From positions 1-43,357 of the forward strand of contig DASRHK010000106.1 in the NCBI GenBank assembly GCA_035650495.1: DNA of 43,357 nt, written 5' to 3'. The notes beneath the pieces are model-generated. The model was not told the origin of the DNA. It did no database searches and worked only from the letters and a program-made list of their open reading frames with translations. Positions 8,698 to 17,663 of the stretch are shown here, one piece after another. The DNA is from DASRHK01 sp035650495. GTDB taxonomy: Bacteria > Pseudomonadota > Gammaproteobacteria > Nevskiales > Nevskiaceae. Numbering within the stretch: the first letter of the stretch is position 1; every line of letters starts with the position of its first letter. The translations under genes and the position numbers were made by a program.

Positions 8698-9627
8698 TCA
8701 ACGATACAGGTTCAACCGGAACTTGGTGCGCCGGTACAGCGACACGCCACCCATCAGCAGCGAGCCGCCGAAGAGCGAAGCGGCGAGCAGGAGCCATGCG
8801 CGCATGCGCAGCGGCTGCAGCATCGCCGCCTTGAGCGTCGCCCTGCGTCCGTCCGCAGTCTCGCCGCAATAGAAATCGGCTTTGGCGATCTCGAACAGGA
8901 CGTTCGCGTGCGCGGGTGGATGCGCGGCGAGCAGATCGGCATGCTTGGCGAGCGCGTACCGAAGCGCGACCCGCTTGAGGTCGTGTTGCGCGGTGAGGCT
9001 GCCCGGCATTTCGTACGAGACGACGACCGGATCTGCGATGGCCGCGAGGCGATGCGTCGCCATCAAGCGCAGGCACAGCTCCCAGTCCTCCGATCGGCTC
9101 ATGGTCTCGTCGAATCCGCCGACGGCCTGCAGGCACGTGCGGCGGAACAAAGCCGATTGCATGTACGCGACCAGTCCGTTGAGAAACGCTTCGCGATCGA
9201 CATCGGGACCCTCGCCGGCGAGCGGCCAGCGCACGCTGATCAATGGGCCGCCGATGTAGCGCAGCGCCGTGCCGCCGACCAGGGCGTACTCCGGCCCGAG
9301 TCGATCGATCAGCTCGACCTGCCGCGCGAGCTTCTCGAGCAGCCACTCGTCGTCGCTGTCCTGGAAGGCGATCAGCTCGCCGCGCGCGATCGCGACGCCC
9401 GCATTGCGCGCCGCGGAAACCCCACTCGGCCGCCCGTGCCGCGTATAGACGATCCTCGGATCGCCGATGGCGGCGACGATCGCGGCGGTCTCGTCGGTCG
9501 AGCCGTCGTCGACGACGATGAGCTCGAGGTCGCCGAAGGTCTGCGCGAGCACGCTGCCGATCGCGCGCCGCAACGTCGCGGCGCGATTGTAGGTCGGGAG
9601 GACGACGCTGACGCGGGGACTGGTCAT
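8698..9627 (-). CDS. Glycosyltransferase family 2 (array copy 6)
   Basis: The 309-residue protein starts MTSPRVSVVLPTYNRA and has the GT-A features IVVDDGSTDET and FQDSDDEWL (DXD-type metal/nucleotide site). It also has the later FDETMSRSEDWELC segment seen across this array. The frame is open well upstream, but ATG at 9627 overlaps the upstream stop by 4 bases and gives a normal GT2 N-terminus. A C-terminal helical tail of about 70 residues ends in a short hydrophobic stretch (RAWLLLAASLFGGSL). It is the last copy of the tandem series; donor and acceptor are unknown. Confidence 0.87.
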   Translation of the reverse strand: MTSPRVSVVLPTYNRAATLRRAIGSVLAQTFGDLELIVVDDGSTDETAAIVAAIGDPRIVYTRHGRPSGVSAARNAGVAIARGELIAFQDSDDEWLLEKLARQVELIDRLGPEYALVGGTALRYIGGPLISVRWPLAGEGPDVDREAFLNGLVAYMQSALFRRTCLQAVGGFDETMSRSEDWELCLRLMATHRLAAIADPVVVSYEMPGSLTAQHDLKRVALRYALAKHADLLAAHPPAHANVLFEIAKADFYCGETADGRRATLKAAMLQPLRMRAWLLLAASLFGGSLLMGGVSLYRRTKFRLNLYR

Positions 9628-10544
9628 GTCTTCCCCATCGCGCGCTGTCGTCGGGCCTCGCGCCAATCGACGACCTTGCGGACAGCCGGTCGTCCGAGCA
9701 GCGACGCGAGCAGCAGCGCCCACGCGCGGAGCTGCGTCGGGTCGAGCCGCAGGCTGCGCAGCAAATGCGTCCGCGCATCGCGATCTTCGCTCGCGATCAG
9801 CTTGAAGCGGGCGATGCCATAGAGATTGAGCGCCATCGCGCGCGGATGGGCGTCCATCAGCGCACGATGCTTGTCGACGATCGTCGACAGGGATTGCACC
9901 CGCCGGTGATGCTGCTTGATCAGGCTGCCGGGCGTGTCATGGATGACCGCCATCACGCGCGGATCGAAGTCGACGCGGTAGCGCTGGCAGATCCGGATCA
10001 ACAGCTCCCAGTCCTCCCACTGATGAAGCCGCTCGTCGAAGCCTCCCACCGCGAGCAACGCCGCTTTGCGGGCGAGCCAGGCTTGCATGAACGTCGTGTT
10101 GTTGCACGCGAGGATCGCCGTGCGCTCCTCGCCCGCCGGCAGATCGCTGAACAGGTACTGGGCGGATAAGCCCTCGAACTGCACGGCGCCTTGCGTCAGC
10201 GCGAACTCGGCGGGCAGCGCATCGAGACGCTCCACCTGCTGTTCCAGCTTTCCCGGCAGCCACTCGTCGTCGCTGTCCTGGAACGCGATGAGCTCACCGC
10301 GCGCTGCCGCGAGCCCCACGTTGCGCGCCGCCGCGGCCCCGCTGCACTTGTCTCGGCGCAAGTAGACGACGCGCGGGTCCGCGATCGCCCTGACCACGGC
10401 CTCGCTATCGTCGGAGGAGCCGTCGTCGACGACGATGAGCTCCAGCTCCCGGAAGCCTTGCGCCAGCACGCTGTGGATCGCGCGCGGCAAGGTCGGCGCG
10501 CGGTTGTAGGTGGGCAGCACGACGCTCACGCACGGAGCTGTCAC
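9624..10544 (-). CDS. Glycosyltransferase family 2 (array copy 5)
   Basis: The 306-residue protein uses a GTG start that overlaps the stop of the upstream two-domain gene (GTGA). Motifs: VSVVLPTYNRAP at the N-terminus, LIVVDDGSSDDSE, FQDSDDEWLPGKLEQQVE, and FDERLHQWEDWELLIRI. The tail HRALMDAHPRAMALNLYGIA...LRLDPTQLRAWALLLASL is a helical extension with a TPR-like rhythm shared with its neighbours. High similarity to domain 2 of the upstream gene suggests recent duplication. Confidence 0.87.
   Translation of the reverse strand: MTAPCVSVVLPTYNRAPTLPRAIHSVLAQGFRELELIVVDDGSSDDSEAVVRAIADPRVVYLRRDKCSGAAAARNVGLAAARGELIAFQDSDDEWLPGKLEQQVERLDALPAEFALTQGAVQFEGLSAQYLFSDLPAGEERTAILACNNTTFMQAWLARKAALLAVGGFDERLHQWEDWELLIRICQRYRVDFDPRVMAVIHDTPGSLIKQHHRRVQSLSTIVDKHRALMDAHPRAMALNLYGIARFKLIASEDRDARTHLLRSLRLDPTQLRAWALLLASLLGRPAVRKVVDWREARRQRAMGKT
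10257..10295. repeat. 39-bp exact repeat shared by GT2 array genes (copy at 14072-14110)
   Basis: The segment that encodes the conserved FQDSDDEWL region is identical over 39 bases here and at 14072-14110, and nearly identical at about 9340-9378 and 13070-13108. The copies are direct and in the same coding frame. They are coding repeats from gene duplication that could serve as recombination points between array members. Confidence 0.8.
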
Positions 10545-12343
10545 GACTGGAATGGCTCCGTGCGGCGGTACCAGTGGCGCCGCAACGTCCACATCACCCC
10601 GCGCAAGCGCCGAAGGCTCGTGGAGATGAATCGGGGGAGCCAGGAGCCGGTCTGCGCGACCAGGAGCAGCACGATTGCCTTCGGCGTCCGGCGGCCGAGG
10701 CGCAGGCTTTCGGAAAGCGCCTGCCGACCGAAGCGGATCCAGGCGGGCTGCGCGACTTCCATGAGGCCGAGCAGATAGAGGTTGTCCGCGAGCGCGCTGG
10801 GATGGCGCTCCATGAGCTTGCGATGGCGCTCGATGATGAGCCGGAAGGCCGGCGGCCGGGCCTGGCCTTGCGCGGTCAATCCGCCGGGCGTGTCGTACAC
10901 GAGCGCCGCCGGTCGCGGGTCGATGTCCACACCGTACTTCTCGCAGATGCGGATCAGCAGTTCCCAGTCTTCCCAGAGCGGCAGCCGCTCGTCGAACGAG
11001 CCGACTTCGTCCAGCACCGATCGCCGCAACAGCCAGGCCTGCGTGAACGACGTCATGTTGCAGGTAAGGATCGCTTCGAGCTCGTGACCGCGCGGAAGGT
11101 CGCTGATGTAGTACTCGGCCTCGGTGCCCTGCCCCTGGAAGCGCAGCACGGCTGCCTGCGTCAGGGCGACATCCTCGGGCTGCGCCTCCATGCGCTGCAC
11201 TTGCCATGCGAGCTTGCCCGCGAGCCACTCGTCATCGCTGTCCTGGAATGCGAGGTACTTCCCGCGCGCGAGCGAGATTCCCTGATTGCGAGCCGCAGCC
11301 ACACCGCGACGATCCGGGTAGGCGACGTACCGCACGCGCGGGTCGTCGAACGACCGCACGACCGCTTCTGTGTTGTCGTTGGGCACGTCGTCGAGGACGA
11401 TCACCTCGAGATTGCGATACGACTGCGCAAGCACGCTCTTCAACGCACGCCCGATCACATGGCCGCGGCGATAGGTCGCCAGGATGACGCTGACCAGCGG
11501 ACCCTCGGTGGGCGGCGCGACGGCCGAGTCGACCGCCGCCGATCCTTTGCGCGGCGCGGCGTCGGCCTGCTTCGCCGCCACGCGCGCGAGCGTACGCTGG
11601 TGCCGTCGTCGCACGCGCTGCGACCATTCCGGCGCGTGCCGCTCGATGATGATGCGATAGTCGTTCGCATAGTTGGCGGCGTTGTCCCACATGCCGCCGC
11701 CCATGGTGCGGGCACGATCCTGGATGAAGACGGGCTCGTCGAGATGCGTGAAGCGGCACGATCGCCACAGCCGCGCGGCAAGCTCCCAGTCGTCCCAACA
11801 CTTCATGCGCTCGTCGAAGCCGCCCGCCTTTTCCAGCGCTTCCCGGCGTGCCAGCCACCCAGGCGTCGCGATGAGCGAGAACTCGCCGACGAACCCGTGC
11901 GAGAAATCGAGGTTGCGGAAGTAATAGGGACCGCCGACATAGTCCGCAAAGTTCTTTGCACGGTCCCAGTAGCGGATGTAGCCGCCGAGATTGAGGCCGA
12001 CGTCCGACGGCTCCGCCTGCAGCTGCGCGACCTGCTTCTCGAGCTTCTGCACGAGCCAGAGATCGTCGTCGTCGTTGAACGCGATGAGACTGCCCTTCGC
12101 TTTCGCGATGCCCGCGTTGCGCGCGGCCGCGGCGCGCCGGTTCTGCGGCATGCGCAGGTACTGCAGCCGCGGGTCCTTGAAGCCGTGCACGACGTCGGGC
12201 GTGTGATCGGTCGACGCGTCGTCGACGACGATCAGCTCGAGCTTTTCGTAGGACTGCGCGAGCACCGACTCGATCGCCGCCGACAGCAGCGGCGCGCGAT
12301 TGTGCGTCGGGATGATCACGCTGACCAGAGGCGCTTCACTCAT
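10541..12343 (-). CDS. Tandem two-domain glycosyltransferase family 2 (array copies 3 and 4)
   Basis: The 600-residue protein carries two GT2 domains. Domain 1 spans about 5-255 (LVSVIIPTHNRAP, IVVDDASTDHT, FNDDDDLWL, FDERMKCWDDWEL). Domain 2 spans about 281-600 (LVSVILATYRRG, VLDDVPNDNTE, FQDSDDEWLAGK, FDERLPLWEDWEL). They are joined by an Ala/Pro-rich linker at about 256-281. Both domains keep the acidic donor-site residues, so a bifunctional polymerising or alternating transferase is possible (inference). Domain 1 resembles copy 2 and domain 2 resembles copy 5. The ATG at 12343 follows the upstream stop by 19 bases. The fusion probably arose by loss of a stop between two neighbouring copies. 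Confidence 0.87.
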   Translation of the reverse strand: MSEAPLVSVIIPTHNRAPLLSAAIESVLAQSYEKLELIVVDDASTDHTPDVVHGFKDPRLQYLRMPQNRRAAAARNAGIAKAKGSLIAFNDDDDLWLVQKLEKQVAQLQAEPSDVGLNLGGYIRYWDRAKNFADYVGGPYYFRNLDFSHGFVGEFSLIATPGWLARREALEKAGGFDERMKCWDDWELAARLWRSCRFTHLDEPVFIQDRARTMGGGMWDNAANYANDYRIIIERHAPEWSQRVRRRHQRTLARVAAKQADAAPRKGSAAVDSAVAPPTEGPLVSVILATYRRGHVIGRALKSVLAQSYRNLEVIVLDDVPNDNTEAVVRSFDDPRVRYVAYPDRRGVAAARNQGISLARGKYLAFQDSDDEWLAGKLAWQVQRMEAQPEDVALTQAAVLRFQGQGTEAEYYISDLPRGHELEAILTCNMTSFTQAWLLRRSVLDEVGSFDERLPLWEDWELLIRICEKYGVDIDPRPAALVYDTPGGLTAQGQARPPAFRLIIERHRKLMERHPSALADNLYLLGLMEVAQPAWIRFGRQALSESLRLGRRTPKAIVLLLVAQTGSWLPRFISTSLRRLRGVMWTLRRHWYRRTEPFQS

Positions 12344-12362
12344 CGATCGATGTTCTTGTGCT

Positions 12363-13358
12363 TTAGTTCGGACGGCGGACTTCGTAGCGTCCGCGATAGG
12401 CGGGGTGCTCGTAGACGAGCCCGACGATGCGGCGACGTGCGCGCGCCAGCGCGTTCCACGCGCGCGTCACCAGGCGAGTCGCTCCGTCACCGGCATAAGA
12501 GGCGAACAGGAACGACCACGCTTTCAGTCCGAGCGGATTGGCCTTCAGCGAGCGCGCGATCCACGCGCGGCTGTCGCTGAGGCGCCCCTGCATGGCATGC
12601 ATTCGCGCCGTGTGGAAGCAGTACTGGGCGACGGTGCTGCGGCTCCATCGCGATGCGTGCTTCTCCAGCAGGATCGGATAGTCGTGCAGCATCAGCGATT
12701 CGTTCCAGGCCATGCCTGCGTTTGCGGGCCGGAGCTGGTACTGGATCCACAGCTCTTCGTCGAGATGCTGCAGACGGCACGCTTGCAGGACGCGCAGGCC
12801 GAGCTCCCAGTCGTCGAGCGAGCGCAAGCGCTCGTCGAACAGGCCGACCTGCTCCAGCACACTGCGCCGCACCAGCCAGTTCGGCGTGGAGATCAGCGAG
12901 AAATCGCCGTCGCCGAAATAGCGGGAGAAATCGACGCGTCGCACGTAGCCCTGCCCGCCCACGTGCCAGACGATGTTGGGCTCGACGCGACGGAAGCCAC
13001 AGAGGATCAGTCCGACTTCCTTCGGCGCTGCGACGAGCGCGGCCACCTGCCGCTCGAGCTTGTTCGGCAGCCACTCGTCGTCGTCGTCCTGGAACGCGAT
13101 GAATTCACCGGACGACGCGCGGATGCCGACGTTGCGGGCCGCGGCTGCGCGAACGTTGCGATCGAGCCGGACGTAGCGCAGGCGCGGATCGCTGAAACCT
13201 TTGACCACTTCCGGCGTCGCATCGGTGGACGCGTCGTCGACGACGATCAGCTCGAGATTGCCGTAGCTCTGGCGCAAGACGCTGTCGATCGCGCGGCCGA
13301 GCAGCGGCGAGCGGTTGTGCGTCGGCAGGATGACGCTGACCAGCGGTGACGCGCTCAT
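12363..13358 (-). CDS. Glycosyltransferase family 2 (array copy 2)
   Basis: The 331-residue protein begins MSASPLVSVILPTHNRSP. It has LIVVDDASTDATPEVV, FQDDDDEWLPNKLERQV (DDDD variant of the metal site) and FDERLRSLDDWELGLRV. The start ATG at 13358 overlaps the upstream TGA by 4 bases. The tail includes CFHTARMHAMQGRLSDSRAW and ARSLKANPLGLKAWSFLFAS, a TPR-like helix pair also seen in sister copies. It is most like domain 1 of the next gene. Substrate unknown. Confidence 0.87.
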   Translation of the reverse strand: MSASPLVSVILPTHNRSPLLGRAIDSVLRQSYGNLELIVVDDASTDATPEVVKGFSDPRLRYVRLDRNVRAAAARNVGIRASSGEFIAFQDDDDEWLPNKLERQVAALVAAPKEVGLILCGFRRVEPNIVWHVGGQGYVRRVDFSRYFGDGDFSLISTPNWLVRRSVLEQVGLFDERLRSLDDWELGLRVLQACRLQHLDEELWIQYQLRPANAGMAWNESLMLHDYPILLEKHASRWSRSTVAQYCFHTARMHAMQGRLSDSRAWIARSLKANPLGLKAWSFLFASYAGDGATRLVTRAWNALARARRRIVGLVYEHPAYRGRYEVRRPN

Positions 13359-14368
13359 TGCGGCGGCTCGCTCGGATTGCGCATGAGCCGATCGCCGTGC
13401 ACGCGCGTGATGTATTGCAGCGTATTCGCCTTCTGCGGCGCAGCTTCGCGGCGCAGATCGCCGCGCAGTTTCGCGAGGAGCGCATACGCCGTCCGCCCGA
13501 AGGTGGCGAGCGTCCAGCCGAGCCACGCCCTGCGGAACGACGGCCGCAAGCGGATCGCGCGCGCGAAGAAGCGTCGCGCCTCCGCCGGCGATCCATAAAG
13601 GATCTCGTGACGGCCGATGACGAAGCAGTGCTCGGCGAGCGCGCCGGGCTCGGTCCGCCAAAGCGCTTCGTGCTTGTCGAGGATGCGCCGCATCGCCGGC
13701 CCGTACGCCCTGTCCTGACGATTCACGCTGCCCGCGCTCTCGTGCTGGATGTGCAGCGCGTCGTCGATCATCGTGACGTCGCCGCGCGACACGAGGCGAA
13801 GCGCGAGCTCCCAGTCTTCCCAGCAGCGCATCGTCTCGTCGAAGCCGCCGAGCTCCCGCAGCGCGCGCGTGCGCGCGAGCCACGTCGGCGTCGTGAAGAA
13901 GAAGGTGACCAGCGCCTGGCGGCGAAGATCGTGCGGATAGACCATGCTCCGCCGGCCCAGCAGCCACGACGCAGCATTGGCGCCCTGATAGACGAGATAC
14001 GCGCTGACGCAAAGCGCGGTGCCCTCGCCGGCCGCGTGCAGCGCCATCACCTGGCGCTCGAGCTTGTCGGCCAGCCACTCGTCGTCGCTGTCCTGGAACG
14101 CGATGAGCTCGCCGCGCGCTTCGCCGATTCCTGTGTTGCGCGCGGCGGCAGCGCCGCCATTGCGCTCGCGGCGGATCAAACGCACTCGCGGATCGTTCGC
14201 CGCGAACGCGGCGACGATGCGCTCGCTATCGTCGGTCGAGCAATCGTCGACGACGAGCAATTCGAGATTGCGATAGCTCTGACCGAGCACGCTGCGCATC
14301 GCGCGCGGCAGGCTGTGCGCACGATTGAACGTCGGCAGCACGACGCTGACCAGCGGCTCGGAGCTCAT
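13355..14368 (-). CDS. Glycosyltransferase family 2 (array copy 1)
   Basis: The 337-residue protein starts MSSEPLVSVVLPTFNRA. A TTG six codons upstream is also in frame, but ATG at 14368 gives the array-typical N-terminus and lies 4 bases after the upstream stop. Motifs: LLVVDDCSTDDSERI, FQDSDDEWLADKLERQV, FDETMRCWEDWELALRL. The C-terminal tail GRHEILYGSPAEARRFFARAIRL looks like a TPR helix pair. It is the first member of five overlapping GT2 genes. Confidence 0.87.
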   Translation of the reverse strand: MSSEPLVSVVLPTFNRAHSLPRAMRSVLGQSYRNLELLVVDDCSTDDSERIVAAFAANDPRVRLIRRERNGGAAAARNTGIGEARGELIAFQDSDDEWLADKLERQVMALHAAGEGTALCVSAYLVYQGANAASWLLGRRSMVYPHDLRRQALVTFFFTTPTWLARTRALRELGGFDETMRCWEDWELALRLVSRGDVTMIDDALHIQHESAGSVNRQDRAYGPAMRRILDKHEALWRTEPGALAEHCFVIGRHEILYGSPAEARRFFARAIRLRPSFRRAWLGWTLATFGRTAYALLAKLRGDLRREAAPQKANTLQYITRVHGDRLMRNPSEPPQ

Positions 14369-14372
14369 GGAT

Positions 14373-15332
14373 TCAGGCGGTCTCAAATGCAGCTTTGATG
14401 CGACGCTTCACAGCCGCGAGCCGCGGGCGCCAACGCAGATAGGTGATCAGGGTCCAACCCGGGAAATAGTACTCCAGAACGGTCCCGAAATCCTTCGGAA
14501 GCTGATGGACCGGCCTCGGCAACTGTCGGAAATACCTACGGTAAATGCTCCGGAGCGGATGATTGGAGAACAGCCGCCAGGGTTTCCACCAGCCCATGTA
14601 ATGGACCACCGCCGGTCGCGCCAGCGCGTCCGAAAGCTCGGCGGGTTCGAGCGGCTGCTCCGCCGGCGTCACCTCGAGCATCGTCGTCTGCACGTTCCAG
14701 CGCGGATGCAATCGCTTCCACTGCCCTTTCAGGACACCGTTGAACGCGTCCTGGTCGGCGTAGAGCATCAGCTGCGGATTCGCGGCGGCGTAGTCGAGCA
14801 GGCGCTGCGTAAGGCCCGTCGCGCGCATGCGCTGCAGGTCCATCAGCAGCACGCCCGAGTTCAGGTAATCACGCGCGGACGCGAGCCCGAGATTGCGGAC
14901 GTGATCCTGCGGATTCTTCGGGTGCAGCACGTTGACCACCGCGCCGAGCTCGCAGCCCTCGAGATCGGTGCGCCAGAGCGGCGCGAGATCGTCGGCGATC
15001 GCGATGTCCGCATCGAGATAGAGGATGCGCGGAAGCTCCGGCAAGAGCTCCGGCAGCAGCATGCGGTAGTAGTTGGCGAAGCTGAACCACTCCGCGAGCC
15101 GCAGATGCTGCAGGCGCGCGACGTCGATGCGCAGGAATTCGATGTCCTGACCGAACGCGGCCACGACGCGGCGCAGGTAGTCCTGCGCGGGGGCCGGCAA
15201 GCCGCCGTCCATCACGTGGATCCGCACGGGAATGCCGTGCGTCTGCGAGCACAGCGAATGCAGCATGACCGCGAGGTGCGGAACGTAACGCTCGTCCGCG
15301 CCGCAAGCGACGTGCAGGGCCTGCGAGCTCAC
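14373..15332 (-). CDS. Glycosyltransferase family 8
   Basis: The 319-residue retaining GT-A transferase resembles bacterial LPS galactosyl/glucosyltransferases (RfaI/RfaJ-like). It shows HVACGADERYVPHLAVML at the start, the DXD motif in ILYLDADIAIADDL, NSGVLLMDL, DQDAFNGVL, and the diagnostic HYMGWWKPW near the C-terminus. It has a GTG start one base after the stop of the acyltransferase gene. It probably adds a hexose from a UDP-sugar to the polymer or to an LPS-like core; the sugar is not determined. Confidence 0.9.
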   Translation of the reverse strand: MSSQALHVACGADERYVPHLAVMLHSLCSQTHGIPVRIHVMDGGLPAPAQDYLRRVVAAFGQDIEFLRIDVARLQHLRLAEWFSFANYYRMLLPELLPELPRILYLDADIAIADDLAPLWRTDLEGCELGAVVNVLHPKNPQDHVRNLGLASARDYLNSGVLLMDLQRMRATGLTQRLLDYAAANPQLMLYADQDAFNGVLKGQWKRLHPRWNVQTTMLEVTPAEQPLEPAELSDALARPAVVHYMGWWKPWRLFSNHPLRSIYRRYFRQLPRPVHQLPKDFGTVLEYYFPGWTLITYLRWRPRLAAVKRRIKAAFETA

Positions 15333-15333
15333 C

Positions 15334-16434
15334 TCACGCCTCCGCGCGCGCGATCAGCCCGGGGCCGGGGGCATCGTAGCGATAGCGCAGGCTCACCTTG
15401 CGATCGAGCAGCGGCTGCTCGATGTAGCGATGCACCAGGTGCGCGATGAACACGCCGAGCATGGCGCCGGCGATCGCGAGCAGCGCCGGGTCGTAGCCGT
15501 AATAGCGCCCGACGCTCACCGTCAAGGTGATGGCAGCGTAATGCACGAGATACAGCGAATAGCACATCTCCCCCAGATAGACGGACAACCGCTGGCGCAG
15601 CAGGGAGCATGCGCGTGCCGATGGCCGCAGCGCCACAGCGCCGGTCAGCGCGAACCACAGGAGCGCGAAGCCGAAATTGACCAGAGGGCCGTGCTTCAGC
15701 AAGCGATCGTCGCCGTCGAGGAAGCGACGATAGCCTTCCAGCACGTAGCCGCCCCACAACGGGATCGAGACCACGGCCGCGATCGCGAACAGGCGCCCGA
15801 GGTACGGACGCAAGGAATCTGCTCGCTCGCCGACGAACAGCCACGCGAGCAGGAGCCCGAGGCCGAACGCCTCCATGTGGCCCGTGAGCATGTAGAGGTG
15901 GACGTGATGGAGATGGCTCGCCACGCCGATCGCGATGAACAGGATCGCGGTGACCGGCACGATCCACCGCGTGCGCCGGAACGCCACGAACGCGAGCGCC
16001 CAGATGACATAGAACTGCTCCTCGACCGCGAGCGACCACGTGTGCCGCAAGTGGAAGGGATAGCTGTCGAAGTCGAGCGTGCGCCAATAGCCTTCGAAGT
16101 ACTGCACGAACAGCGCCTGCTGCAGCCACGCCGAATTGCGCACGGACGACCAGTACCCGAGCTGCATGCCGATCACGAAGATGGTGAGCCCGACGACGAG
16201 ACCGAGGTAATACAGCGGCCAGATGCGCAACGCGCGGCGCAGGAAGAACATCGACAGCAGGTTGTTGGCGCGGCGGTTCTGCAGCAGGTTCGCGGTGATC
16301 ACAAAGCCGGACAGCATGAAGAACCAGTCCATCGCGCTCCAGTACCAGAACAGCCAGTCCTGGCGCACGTGATAGAAGACGACGCCCAGGCAGAACAGGC
16401 CGCGCAGGCCATCGAGCTCGACGATTCGTTTCAT
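15334..16434 (-). CDS. Acyltransferase family 3 (membrane O-acyltransferase), second paralogue
   Basis: The 366-residue integral membrane protein has about ten helices. The N-terminal ELDGLRGLFCLGVVFYHV carries the conserved Arg and His of AT3 proteins, RRALRIWPLYY carries the second Arg-rich motif, and WSLAVEEQFYVIWAL is the SxEEQFY motif. Such proteins move acetyl or other acyl groups across the inner membrane onto polysaccharides. The frame extends further upstream, but ATG at 16434 gives MKRIVELDGLRG, matching the paralogue directly upstream. Confidence 0.9.
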   Translation of the reverse strand: MKRIVELDGLRGLFCLGVVFYHVRQDWLFWYWSAMDWFFMLSGFVITANLLQNRRANNLLSMFFLRRALRIWPLYYLGLVVGLTIFVIGMQLGYWSSVRNSAWLQQALFVQYFEGYWRTLDFDSYPFHLRHTWSLAVEEQFYVIWALAFVAFRRTRWIVPVTAILFIAIGVASHLHHVHLYMLTGHMEAFGLGLLLAWLFVGERADSLRPYLGRLFAIAAVVSIPLWGGYVLEGYRRFLDGDDRLLKHGPLVNFGFALLWFALTGAVALRPSARACSLLRQRLSVYLGEMCYSLYLVHYAAITLTVSVGRYYGYDPALLAIAGAMLGVFIAHLVHRYIEQPLLDRKVSLRYRYDAPGPGLIARAEA

Positions 16435-16527
16435 CCCGCGCTTCCCTGGCTCCGGAGGACGGGCCGCGTCCAATGCGGCCGTGCGCGGGACAGCACCCGC
16501 GCCGAGATGATCTCACAAGGCCCGCGG

Positions 16528-17646
16528 CTATTTCACCGTCACCGGCAGCAGCGGCGCCCGCGGCGCCGGCGCACGGTCGGGGGTGCGATAGCGCATGCCC
16601 GCCTTGAAACGCGACAGCGGCTTCTCGACGTAGACGTGCAGCAAATGGGCGCCGGCGATCCCCGCCGCCGCGCCGAGCACGGCGAACAGCTGCGGGTTGA
16701 AGCCGAGCTTGCGCGCGATCACCACGCCGAGAACGATCGCCATGTAGTGCGTCAGGTAGAGCGGATAGCTGACGTCGCCGAGGTAGCGCGCGAACCGCGT
16801 GCGCAGCGGCGCCCAAAGCTTGTGACCGGGTGTCAGCGCCGCGGCGCCGATCAGGCCGAGCCAAAGCAGGATGAAGCCCGCATTGACCGTCGGCGGCTGA
16901 GCCAATGCACGCATGTCGCCGCCGGTGGCCAGCAGCGAATAGCCGTGCCAGACGTAGCCCGCCCACATCGGCACGGACACCGCCGCGCACAACGCGAAGA
17001 TCGGGAGCAGCGCGCGCCGGTGCTGTTCCGCCGCGCCGGTGCAGAACAGATGCGACAGCAGCAGGCCCCAGCCGAGCGCGTCGATGTGGTTGAGCAGGAG
17101 ATAGAGGTGTCCATCGTTGGTGCCGCGCCACCAGAGCCCGGCGGCGATGAAGACCGCGGCGATCAGCGGAACCGACCACGCGAAGCGCCGCATCGCGAAG
17201 AACGACAGCGCGAAGAGCACATAGAACTGCTCTTCCACCGACACCGACCACGAATGGATGAAGTGGAACGGATACGGACCGAGATCGAGGCGATGGCGAT
17301 AGCCTTCGACGAAGGCGGTGAAGCTCGCGAACTGCAGCCACCCGCGCGGCTGCGTCGAGGACCACACGTCCACGTGCGACGTCGCGAGATACACGACGAG
17401 GCCGAACAGCAGCGTCGCGAAATACAGCGGCCACACGCGCAGTGCGCGGCGCATGAAGAACGCCGTGAGGAGGTTCTCCGCTTCGCGATTGAGCAGGAGC
17501 TGCGCCGAGATGACGAACCCCGACGCCATGAAGAAGAAGTCCATCACGCTCCACCACCAGAAGATCCACTGGTGGTGCACGTGATACAGGACGACACCGA
17601 GACAGAACAGGCCCCTAAGGCCGTCGAGCTCCACTACCCGTTTCAT
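16528..17646 (-). CDS. Acyltransferase family 3 (membrane O-acyltransferase), first paralogue
   Basis: This 372-residue protein is plainly a duplicate of the following gene: it starts MKRVVELDGLRGLFCLGVV and keeps YHV, RRALRVWPLYF and WSVSVEEQFYVLFAL in the same places. The two differ in loops and the C-terminal half, so they may acylate different sugars or positions. The 93-base gap between the paralogues is the largest within this minus-strand series. Predicted inner-membrane location, about ten helices. Confidence 0.9.
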   Translation of the reverse strand: MKRVVELDGLRGLFCLGVVLYHVHHQWIFWWWSVMDFFFMASGFVISAQLLLNREAENLLTAFFMRRALRVWPLYFATLLFGLVVYLATSHVDVWSSTQPRGWLQFASFTAFVEGYRHRLDLGPYPFHFIHSWSVSVEEQFYVLFALSFFAMRRFAWSVPLIAAVFIAAGLWWRGTNDGHLYLLLNHIDALGWGLLLSHLFCTGAAEQHRRALLPIFALCAAVSVPMWAGYVWHGYSLLATGGDMRALAQPPTVNAGFILLWLGLIGAAALTPGHKLWAPLRTRFARYLGDVSYPLYLTHYMAIVLGVVIARKLGFNPQLFAVLGAAAGIAGAHLLHVYVEKPLSRFKAGMRYRTPDRAPAPRAPLLPVTVK

Positions 17647-17663
17647 GCTGATGTTGCGATCGC

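Noticed and set aside
9974..9985. ops-like sequence GCGGTAGCGCT that would suggest RfaH control
   Set aside because: It lies inside a GT2 gene and on the strand opposite to transcription, so it cannot act as an ops leader element; best explained as coding sequence.
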